A DNA stretch of 64,000 bases from Gigaspora rosea (lineage: Eukaryota > Glomeromycota > Glomeromycetes > Diversisporales > Gigasporaceae): the NCBI GenBank assembly GCA_003550325.1, contig QKWP01000584.1, positions 1-64,000 of the forward strand, given 5' to 3'. Under the pieces are notes generated by a model, which saw nothing but the letters and a program-made list of their open reading frames with translations, had not been told where the DNA came from and ran no database searches. Both the position numbers and the translations under genes were made by a program. Below, in pieces: positions 55,460 to 64,000 of the stretch (its first letter is position 1; each line of letters opens with the position of its first letter).

Positions 55460-56240
55460 GACATTTAATAGGTAATATTTTAGGTGGTCAAGAAAAATCT
55501 TATCTTAGTTAAATTTAAATGGCTAAAATTCTATTTATAGACCTTAACTAGGGGTGGGGGATAAGCTTCTATAGTAAATAGAAATTAGGTAATAAATATC
55601 AGTGCCCTAACCATTTCCTATAGTATCCTTAGCTTGTAAGCGCTATTGAGCAACTGCTCATAAATGTAATATGGGCCTTTATACTTAGGTATGAACTTTT
55701 TACTTTGGGAGCATCTTTTTCAGACTTTCTCTAGAAGAACTTTATCTCCTATTTTGAACCCAGGGCTAGTATGGTACTTTCAATCATGGTAGGTTGTATT
55801 TTTTTCTTGTTTTTGCTAAATATTCTGAATTGCTTGGTTTCTAATTAAGGGGACTTCATTTATTATTAATTCATAGGTCCTTTGAATTATTGTTCTTTCT
55901 AACAACTTGCTACTTTAACTTGAATAAATGGGCTGTTTGGCTTCTTGGCCATATACAAGAAAAATGATGACATTTTGGTAGTGGAATTCCAGATGGTATA
56001 ATAGGTAAAGAGAATAGAAGGAAGAAACAAATCCCAATCTACCACGTTTTGAACTAACTTCACCAACACTTTACATATTGTTTAGTTGAAATGTTCACCC
56101 AAACTGTTGGTACAGGGGCGATACAGAGCCAAAAATTGTTGTTTTATGTTTAATTTTTCTAGTAGCAATCTAATGACATTATTTCGGAAGTAAGTAACAC
56201 AGTTGGACAAAATTCAGTTAGAGCATCCATGGCAGCAGAT
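55460..56240 (-). pseudogene. Ty3/Gypsy integrase C-terminal relic
   Basis: Minus-strand readings include MDALTEFCPTVLLTSEIMS, ALYRPCTNSLGEHFNQ-like sequence (family YRPQTNGxxERFN), DWDLFLPSILFTYYT (family WDxxLPxVLFAYRT), STTKMSSFFLYMAKKP, and further on KYKGPYYIYEQLLNSAYKL, the chromatin-proximal C-terminal part. Stops and frameshifts separate them. The order shows a pol 3' end on the minus strand. No LTR was identified nearby. Dead. Confidence 0.85.
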
Positions 56241-56689
56241 AATATTGAAATATAAGAAATTAGCTACTGTCTAGGGGTTAGTAAAATTACAGGGAGTCAA
56301 CTATATAATATACAAGTATAATATTAGCACAAAGTTGTTATTTTGTATATAAATCATATAAATTTATATATATTAATTTGAACAGTAAAAGTTTTGGTTA
56401 TAAGTTTTTTGAAATAGCCCAGCTACTTTAGATATTATTATTTTTTTCTGAAACTCAAGACATATAAGAGTAGATAATTAATTATGTGAAAACTTTATAA
56501 ATGTTTTTTTTATTATTTAAAACTGAATTATAGGTTCAGAATCATACGTCATTAGTAAATCTTGCCAATCTCAACTTTACCTGGAACTGTACCACAATAG
56601 TATTTGTTTGTTTCTTTTTTAAATGTTGTTTTTTTTGATACTACATTACTAATGTTACTATTCTTTATTCATATGTTAGATAATTTTTG
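56241..56689. other. No gene; AT-rich
   Basis: Continues the upstream side of the integrase relic but no further pol motif could be read. Confidence 0.45.
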
Positions 56690-57110
56690 TAGTGGGTTTC
56701 TTTGTCATAATTTCTTAGCAAGAAATAACATTGGGTTTTTTCAACATTTAAAGGTGGGTTTCTTTAACAAATAATGTGGTTTCAATAATTAAAGTGGGCG
56801 GGCTTCTTTAACGAATAGCAGTGTAGTTCTTTGACTAAAGTGGTGGATTTCTTCGACATAAAATGATGTGTTTCTTTAATATATTTATTCGTGTATAATC
56901 GTATATAATAGTGGGGTTTTATGATATAAAATAATAGATTTTTTCAAAAACTAAAAGTGAGATTTTGCCAATTAATAGTGGGTTTTTTCAACAGCTAGTA
57001 GTGGGTTTCTTTGATGGCTAATAGTGGGTTTTTTAATAGCTAATAGTGGGCTTTTTTAATGAATAATAGTAGTTTCTATTTAGACATAAAAATGGTAGTT
57101 TCTTTGATGA
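56690..57110 (+). repeat. Degenerate minisatellite, TAGTGGGTTTCTTT units
   Basis: About 14 units of roughly 24-30 bp resembling AATAGTGGGTTTCTTTAACG repeat with many substitutions. G/T-rich on the plus strand. Non-coding. Confidence 0.8.
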
Positions 57111-57589
57111 ATAACTTCAAATATTAGTGGTAGTTATACAACAACATTTTGAAGATTTTTATTATGCGATGATGTTTTGGAAACATTCATTATGCAATAG
57201 CGATTTAAAAATATTTGTTAGGGTATAGACATTTATCATCTAATTTTTTAGGAGGGAGGAGGTCAGAGCAAATATTAGGTGCTATATAATATAGGATTAT
57301 TAGCCAATCAAAATTGCCCAAAATAACTATATAAAATTTTTAATAATAATAATTAAAAATATAAAAATGTTATTTTATATTAATCTTTGACAATGATTTT
57401 CTTTACATTTGCTAATCCAAAATAGATAAAAAATTTCAGAAAATATAAATCATCTTTGGCTACAACATATTAAAATTTAAGCCAATTTGGATTAGTAATC
57501 AAACTTAGACTTAATTATAGTTTGTTTTGGGTCTGGTCTGAAGTCTGTAGAATGGTCTAAGTTCAAATATATTTATATGTATATTTTGG

Positions 57590-59280
57590 TGCTGAAAAGT
57601 TTATTTAGTGCATAAAGTTAGAATTCATTGGTAAAATTTTGTGAATCATAAGATTTTATAGAATTTTATTAATAAAATTCTATAAAATCTTATAATTCAC
57701 AAATTTTTATTAATTAATTCTAACTTTATGCACTAAGTAAACATGTTCAGCATTTAAAAATACATCAAATTAGCATTATTATTTTTATTTTACTTGAAAT
57801 TTAGAGAATAAATGCATACTTTTTGATTTTTGGTTAAAAAAGTTAAATTTAAGCATCTTTTCTTCAAATTTCAAGCAAAATAAAAATAACTTAGCCAATT
57901 TAATGTATTTTTAGGTGCTGAACAAGTTTGCTTAATCTTTTAGATTAGAATTAATTAGTAAAATATTTTGAATCATAAGATTTTATTAAATTTTATTAAT
58001 AAAATTTTATATAATCTTATTATTTGCCAAATTTTACTAATTAATTCTAAGTTAATGCATTAAGTAACTTGTTCAGCATCTAAAAATACACTAAATTGAC
58101 AGAGTTGTTTTTATTTTATTTGAAATTTGGAGAAAAGATGCTTAAATTTGACTTTTTTGATCTATTCTCTAAATTTCAAGTAAAATAAAAACAATTATGC
58201 TGATTTGATGTATTTTTAAATACTATATATGTTTATTTAGTGCATAAAGTTAGAATTAATTAATAAAAATTTGTGAATTATAAGATTTTATAGAATTTTA
58301 TTAATAAAATTCTATAAAATCTTATGATTCACAAAATTTTACTAATTAATTCTAACTTCATGCACTAATTAACTTATTCAGAAACTAAACATACATTAAA
58401 TCAAGCAGGATTGTTTTTATTTTACTTGAAATTTGGAGAAAAGATACTTAAATTTGACTTTTTTGATCAAAAATCAAAATTATGCATCTAATATCTAAAT
58501 TTCAAGTAAAATAAAAACAATTATGCTGATTTGATGTATTTTTAAATGCTGAAAATGTTTACTTAGTGCATAAAGTTAGAATTAATTAATAAAAATTTGT
58601 GAATTATAAGATTTTATAGAATTTTATTAATGGATTAAGTTAGCATTCACTAGTGGTTAATTCACTAGTGATTATCTATCTATATATAATTATATGTAGC
58701 AAAACAAATAAAAATTAAATTTCTTTAATATTAGGGTAGGGTAAGAACTGAGATAGGGCAGAGGGTATAGTTTATACCAAAAATTTACGAAAAATTTTTT
58801 TTGTATAAAAAAAGTAGTTTCATAAACAAAATTTTTAGTTAGAAACAATTTTTTAAAAAATTTTTATTTTTGATATACAAAATTGTTTTGCATGTTACGC
58901 CTGATCCATAATTCTAATTGAATTGGTAAAATTCACCACTGGTGAGCATTAAACTTATTTTTTATTAAAAAAATTCTATAAAATCTTATGATTTACAAAA
59001 TTTTACTAATTAATTCTAACTTCATGCACTAAATAAACTACTTCAAAAACTAAAAATATATAAATCAACAGGATTGTTTTTATTTAGCTTGAAATTTGGA
59101 AAAAACATGCTTAAATTTGACTTTTTTAATCAAAAATCAAATTTATGCATCTAATATTTAAATTTTACGTAAAATAAAAACAATTAAGCCAATTTGATGT
59201 ATTTTTAAATGCTGAACATGTTTCCTTAGTGCATAAATTAGAATTAATTAATAAAAATTGGTGAATTATAAGCTTTTATG
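57590..59280. repeat. Alternating-palindrome satellite, period about 320 bp
   Basis: Units at about 57590, 57915, 58225, 58550 and 59210 each read TTAGTGCATAAAGTTAGAAT ... ATTCTAACTTTATGCACTAA, a palindrome of about 165 bp. The spacers of about 160 bp are also palindromes (TTTTTATTTTACTTGAAATT ... AATTTCAAGTAAAATAAAAA). The array therefore reads alike on both strands. Confidence 0.87.
58631..58959. mobile_element. TIR element inserted in the satellite, 329 bp
   Basis: It interrupts a satellite unit and is flanked by a 9-bp duplication TTTTATTAA (58622-58630, 58960-58968). Ends TTAAGTTAGCATTCACTAGT and the complement of ACTGGTGAGCATTAAACTTA are imperfectly inverted. A 9-bp duplication suggests a MULE-type MITE, but AT-rich target makes it less secure. 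Contains GCATGTTACGCCTGATCC, also seen as variants at 9150, 27430 and 31100. Confidence 0.65.
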
Positions 59281-59287
59281 AATTTTA

Positions 59288-59717
59288 CCAAACAGCAAAA
59301 ACCATCCATTTTTTTAGGGCACCAAATTTGAGAATTTTATAACAATTCTGATTGGCTAATTTTTGTGTAACAAAATTTTGATTGGTCAAAAATATAAAAA
59401 TAATTTTTTTTATATAATAAGTGCCAAATTTTGGATTTTTAATAATAAATATTAACCAATCAAATTACAAGCATGTGATTTGCATCAATCTGATTGGTCG
59501 ATTGACCTGCGCCAAATTTTTGCTTTACTATTAAAGTTGCTGAACTTTAAACCCTTATAACTTTTTAAAAAGCAAAATATCAAAAAACTGTCTTACAGAT
59601 TTGTAGTTTAAGTTACAAATAAAAAATTTGTAAGAGGGATTTTTAAAATAATCACTTGTTGTGAAGCTATTAGACTTTAAACAATGCTGAAAAATATAGA
59701 TGGTTTTCACTGTCCGG
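59288..59717. mobile_element. Mariner-type MITE, 430 bp
   Basis: Ends CCAAACAGCAAAAACCATCC and the complement of GATGGTTTTCACTGTCCGG are inverted, TA on both sides (59286-59287, 59718-59719). It interrupts the palindromic satellite. Interior has ATTGGC/ACCAATC motifs in both orientations. No ORF. Confidence 0.8.
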
Positions 59718-60223
59718 TACTGTAAAATCTTATGATTTACTAATTAATTCACTATGTAAACTTGTTAAGCATCAAAAAATATATATAAACATATTTTCTT
59801 TGGACCAGCTTGCAGACTTCAAACCAAATCTGAACCAAACTGGGTCTGGTTTTTATATATTATTTGCTTGAATTTGATTGGCTAGTTTAGTATCAGATAA
59901 GGGAGGAGGTACTCTTTTAAGAGATGAAAATTACCTGATAAATGTCTATACCTTTGCACAACTATTTTCATTGCGCAAAAATGTTTCGATATATAATAAA
60001 ATCATAACGCTGTATTAAATTAAATATAACAAACTTATCTTATCACTACTGCACTATATAAGGGAATAAACAGTAAAGTTTCATTACTTGGAGTTTTTAA
60101 ACTTGAAGATTATCTAAATAAATAATATTTGTCTAATAAAATTAGAATTTAATACTTAAAAATTCAATTGTTTTTAAAAAAGCAGTATTTAATTCTTGTG
60201 AACATAAAAATATGGGGTGGTTA

Positions 60224-60448
60224 GTAGAAAAGGGACAAATTTTTTCTAAGTAAAAGTTTTCTTGACTTTTAAGCTTAAATATTTTAACAACTAGATTAAT
60301 AAATTTAATAAATTTTTTTTTTATTTTAATTCTATATAATTTCAAGATTAAAATAAAAAAATTTTTAGCAAATTTATTAAATAGTTGTCAAGATATTTTA
60401 ATTTAAAAATTAAAAAATTTTACTAAAAATGATTTGTCCCTTTTCTAC
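60224..60448. mobile_element. Small palindromic MITE, GTAGAAAAGGGACAAAT ends
   Basis: GTAGAAAAGGGACAAAT is exactly reverse-complemented at the right end (ATTTGTCCCTTTTCTAC), and the interior continues the inverted similarity (ATATTTTAACAACTAG.. / ..TAGTTGTCAAGATATT). Flanks TTA and TGA could be a worn 3-bp duplication. Relative of 30848-31059. Confidence 0.8.
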
Positions 60449-60451
60449 TGA

Positions 60452-62212
60452 CTCACCCTCATATACCAAATTTTTACATAAACTTACTAGACAATGTAAA
60501 TAGAGTATGATAATGACTTGTCTCGAATTAGTAACCAGTTTATACTACCTAAAGCTTGTTGGTATAGCAGTATTAATATTTTTATTATAATTTCGATGAT
60601 TGTTATACAAAATAATAGATGATATTTTTATTGGCTATGCACTATAATAAGTTGTCTCCTTATAATTTTACTAACATCTAGCTACTGTTTAAGCATCTAC
60701 TTTTTCTACTATATGTGCTTTGGGCCAACATGTTGTAATCTGTTGCAACTAGAATACACCAGTTCAATTAAAGTGTCTGGAGCAAAAGCCAACAAAGTCT
60801 AACCCGATACAAAAAAAGAAACAGAAACTAGAATAGGGTATAATAGGGCATGTAAATAAAGTTATATTCACTTTTGCAATCCTTACATGTTTTTTTCTGT
60901 TTTATAACCAAACCTTGCTCTTTTTTATTTATTAAGTCTTTTAATATTATTATATACAGAAGAAAATAATATATTAACTATTTAAAAAAAAAGAAAACTT
61001 AAACTTCATGATGGTCTTCCGCTACCAACAATCTTTATCCGAGGTCTAATTGTTAGCTAAACAAAGTTATTTTATAATAGCTTGTTAGACTTTGAAATAA
61101 AAATTGTTAATATCAATAACCTTATTTTGACTAACTGGCCCAAGTCACAGTATGTTAAACAAAAAGTAGTTATATAGCCCAGACTGCTTAAAATAAAGCT
61201 ACTAGAATCTTCATCTAGTGGTTTCTCTATAAGTCTCGCATGTCCTTCCATGCTACTTGTTTTCAAGCCACTTATGATAATTGTATCCAATATAGTAGAT
61301 GCCTTTTCTTTTTGGAAGCAGTAAACACTACAAATCTTTTGAAAAGAGTAAGCTAAATAGCCCACTTTTTGAAAATTCTTTACAAACTAATAGCACCAAA
61401 ATAAGTTCGTCTGTAACCTTAATAAAGATAGTGGTTCTTTTTGTATAGTCCAAAATCTATTAGAGAGCTACCAAAAACTTTTCAGATTGTGGTGAGTAAT
61501 AAACCCTAAGCTTGTCAGCAGGTAGTCTATAAACTTTATCTTTAAACGACAAGTGCTGGGTTTATAGTGAGTAACAAACTCTAAAGCTATTAGCAGATAC
61601 TCAGTTAACTGTATCCCTAATTAACAGCTGCTGGGTTGCATATATTCATTGGTTTTTCTACTGTTTCTTTAAGACTTTACTTTTGAAGTATTAGTGTATT
61701 TGTTGGTACAGGTGATCAGTGAATAGAGTTGTGAAAGGTCATTTTGCAATTTTTACATATTTGTGCATATTTCCTTATATTCTAATATATTTGTAGCCAA
61801 AACTATATATCACAGATCTTTTTAAACATTATATCTTTATTAAAGTATACTTCAAGCAGGTGTGTATGAACTAAGAACAAAACTGGATCAACTTTATGAG
61901 GTTGCAAAACTATAATAAATTCTATTCTTTTCTTTAGTCTTTTTGTATACAAGATCTTCTTTAACTTCATAGAACTTGCATTTTTTGATTAACTACTTCT
62001 TTTGTTTTTTGTCAAAAGCTATCAGTAGCTGCTAGGTTTTGAGTTGAGGTACTATTTAAATAGCTGTAATGCATAAGATCCATACTACCAAGTAAGATTA
62101 TTAGTAAGTTCAGGGGTTTATTTTATTTTTTTTTAATATATATATCTATCTATATAGATATCAGTATATCTATAAAATACTTTATTTTATTACCTTTTTA
62201 GAATATATTATA
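60452..62212. other. No supported gene
   Basis: A 97-codon minus-strand frame (61072-61365) begins with GTG, not ATG, and shows no domain; it may be a relic. The rest is AT-rich apart from the small repeat at 61490-61641. Confidence 0.35.
61490..61641 (+). repeat. Two-copy direct repeat, about 76 bp
   Basis: GTGAGTAATAAACCCTAAGC...AAGTGCTGGGTTTATA is followed by GTGAGTAACAAACTCTAAAG...GCTGCTGGGTTGCATA. Diverged and non-coding. Confidence 0.7.
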
Positions 62213-62220
62213 GGTAGAGT

Positions 62221-63823
62221 AGGACCCTGAGCTATTAGTATATAGGTCACTGACCTAAATGCGTAGCCAACTTAATAACTTATTTGGATGTAAGATCTTA
62301 GATTTGCTTAAAATCAACAAAATTTTAAAAAAGTTAGATTTTCTATTTGCATATTTTTTAACTAAATTTAAAACAGTTAGAGATTGCAAATGCTTATTTT
62401 TGGTACTGATAGGGCATGGTTTACTACCGTAGATTCCTAAAAATAGGTTATCTTTTTTTAGATTTAAAAAATCAGAAGTAATTTTGAAGTATTATAACTT
62501 TTTAAGGAATTTGTACACAATAAGGAGGTAGCTTATTTTAGAGATATATATCCTAAAAAGCTTTATTTATCTCAATGTTTACTTTTAAAATTTATTTCAC
62601 GTACTAATACGCATTACGATGTAAATAAATACAAACAAATACCTTTTTTATTATTATAATAATAATATAAATTAATTTTAAATTTTAAAAGCCATTGTAA
62701 GGGATTTAATAATCCAAATTTAATGATTTTGGTACCATTCGAATCGTCTCATCGAGACGAATCGAATGGTACCAAAATCGTTAAATTTAGATCACTGTAG
62801 CAAAGATATTACTAATTTTATAATTTTTATAAAATCTTAACGATCTTGATAACCAGTAATCCGAATTTGATGATTTTGGTACCATTCGATTCGTCTCGAT
62901 GAGGCGGTTCAAATGGTACCAAAATCATCAAATTCGGATCACTAGATCACAAGATATCTGCAAAAAACGATTTGTAACGTATTATAATTTTATATAAAAA
63001 TCTTTATATAAATTGCATTACAAATGTTTTCGTGGATATCTTTGTGATCTAGTGATCCGATTTTGACGATTTTGGTACCATTCGATTCGTCTCGATGAGA
63101 CGGTTCGAATGGTATCAAAATCGTCAAAATCAGATCACCAGATCACAAGATATCCACGAGAACGTTTGTTACACACTTTATATAATGATTTTGATATATA
63201 ATTATAATACGTACGTTACAAATCGTTTTTTGCAGATATCTTGTGATCTGGTGATCCTATTTGATGATTTTGGTACCATTCGAACCCCCTCATCGAGACG
63301 AATAGAATGGTACCAAAATCATCAAATTTGGATTACTGGTTATCAAGATCATTAAGATTTTATAAAAATTATAAAATTATTAATATCTTGTGCCACAGTG
63401 ATCTAAATTTAATGATTTTGGTACCATTCGATTCGTCTCGATGAGACGATTCGAATAGTATCAAAATCATTAAATTTGAATTATTAGATCTCTCACAATA
63501 GTTCTTCAAATATTTAATTAAATGCTATATAAAGAGGTAACTTATTTTCAAAGTTAAAAATTTTATTATTGTTTTTAATTATTAAAAATACAGAATGGGT
63601 TTTTAAGGTTTTTGTTTAAAATTAAAAGAGTAGCTTATTTTTGGAGTAACATATTTTCGGAAATATTTTATTATAAGTTAGATAATATGTTTGCTTATTT
63701 TTAATAAATTTTTATATGTCATATAGTAAAAATGCTTATTGATATTAATAAAAATGCTTGCTTGGAGCTATTATAAAAAATTTTAAATTTTTTGTGACCT
63801 ATATACTAATAGCTCAGGGTCCT
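62221..63823. mobile_element. TIR element, 30-bp perfect ends, palindromic interior
   Basis: Positions 62221-62250 (starting AGGACCCTGAGCTATTAG) are the exact reverse complement of 63794-63823. An exact 8-bp duplication GGTAGAGT flanks it (62213-62220, 63824-63831). The interior contains CCGTAGATTCC and GTAGCTTATTTT fragments of the mariner-type MITE family on both sides of the palindrome array at 62711-63487. No transposase. An 8-bp duplication suits hAT or a MULE-type element; the end sequence is not a standard hAT end. Confidence 0.9.
62711..63487. repeat. Five palindromes in tandem, alternating with palindromic spacers
   Basis: Each unit of about 85 bp is AATTTGATGATTTTGGTACC - ATTCGATTCGTCTCGATGAG and its reverse complement, centred on CTCGATGAG or CTCATCGAG. 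Units lie at about 62711, 62858, 63050, 63245 and 63400. Spacers also pair (TAGATCACAAGATATCTGCA and its complement near 63040; GATCACCAGATCAC). Some units carry paired substitutions on both arms (for example AAATCGTTAAATTT, AATCGTCAAAATC). Confidence 0.9.
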
Positions 63824-63831
63824 GGTAGAGT

Positions 63832-64000
63832 AAAAATAAAACAAATGATTAATAGCATAAGTAATGTCAAAACACTAGCAACCTAGACAGGATTTATAAG
63901 CAATTTGGACCAGATTTTTTTTAATTTTATTTTCTTTTATTTCTGTAGTGGATTTAGGGTCTTTTTCTTTTTTAGGCAGCTCAGGTATCTAAATAATGCA
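63832..64000. other. End of window, no gene seen
   Basis: Short AT-rich remainder. Confidence 0.5.

Larger units (their letters stand above)
57216..59956. mobile_element. Large inverted element filled with palindromic satellite
   Basis: GGTATAGACATTTATCA at 57221 faces TGATAAATGTCTATACC at 59936-59952. Inverted similarity resumes inward (GGGTCTGGTCTGAAGTCTG near 57530 versus GAAGTCTGCAAGCTGGTCC in the complement near 59805-59825). The interior (57590-59280) is a palindromic array. Two MITEs (58631, 59288) inserted later. No target duplication and no ORF were found, so mobility is inferred only from structure. Confidence 0.65.

Noticed and set aside
61072..61365. 97-codon minus-strand gene
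   Set aside because: GTG start, no domain, no supporting context; kept only as a possible relic.
63095..63355. 86-codon plus-strand frame with repeated WYQNRQ
   Set aside because: It is a reading of the palindromic satellite; the amino-acid repeat only mirrors the DNA repeat.

Overview
This window is strongly AT-rich eukaryotic DNA packed with transposable elements. The best fit is a fungus with a repeat-rich genome, most likely an arbuscular mycorrhizal fungus (Glomeromycotina, Rhizophagus-like). Pointers are the low GC, a short intron with GTATGT...TTTAG ends in the MULE transposase, a decayed Sel1-repeat gene, Ty3/Gypsy and LINE relics, many hAT, mariner and Harbinger-type MITEs, and internal TTAGGG repeats. 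No host housekeeping gene is visible. The taxonomic call is inference from style; no diagnostic marker gene is present.

Layout. 0-9 kb: a decayed Ty3/Gypsy gag (232-960), a 365-bp tandem repeat split by a TIR element, a second 337-bp duplication, and featureless AT-rich DNA. 9.4-14 kb: an 801-bp hAT element, then a three-layer nest (a tRNA-headed SINE inside a hAT element inside a Sel1-repeat pseudogene), followed by a 5'-truncated SINE that carries its own hAT MITE. 15-18 kb: a fully palindromic mariner-like element and an LTR split by a 678-bp foldback element holding telomere-like repeats. 19.7-24.2 kb: a complete MULE with about 100-bp TIRs, a 9-bp target duplication and a nearly full transposase gene. 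25-37 kb: a 266-bp tandem array, Harbinger-type MITEs, a solo LTR with 5-bp duplication and a paralogous empty site, and a tRNA-headed SINE split by a 2.1-kb foldback element with minisatellite arms. 38256-39237 is an assembly gap. 39.7-45.5 kb: a decayed LINE (endonuclease, RT, RNase H, CCHC-like tail) carrying three MITEs, abutted by a second SINE. 48.5-51.4 kb: a GC-richer block holding several copies of an unidentified repeat with conserved hairpins. 52-54.5 kb: the only two ORFs that might be genes. 54.9-64 kb: a TTAA-flanked element, a Gypsy integrase relic, and two large TIR elements whose interiors are arrays of alternating palindromes.

How it works together. Most of the DNA can be read as nested insertions whose order can be deduced from target-site duplications and from reading frames or repeat units that close up when an insertion is removed. 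The only plausible mobilising enzymes are the MULE transposase (one in-frame stop, two frameshifts) and the dead LINE; every other element is non-autonomous. Recurring self-complementary architecture (foldbacks, alternating-palindrome arrays, structured hairpin repeats) is the most unusual theme.
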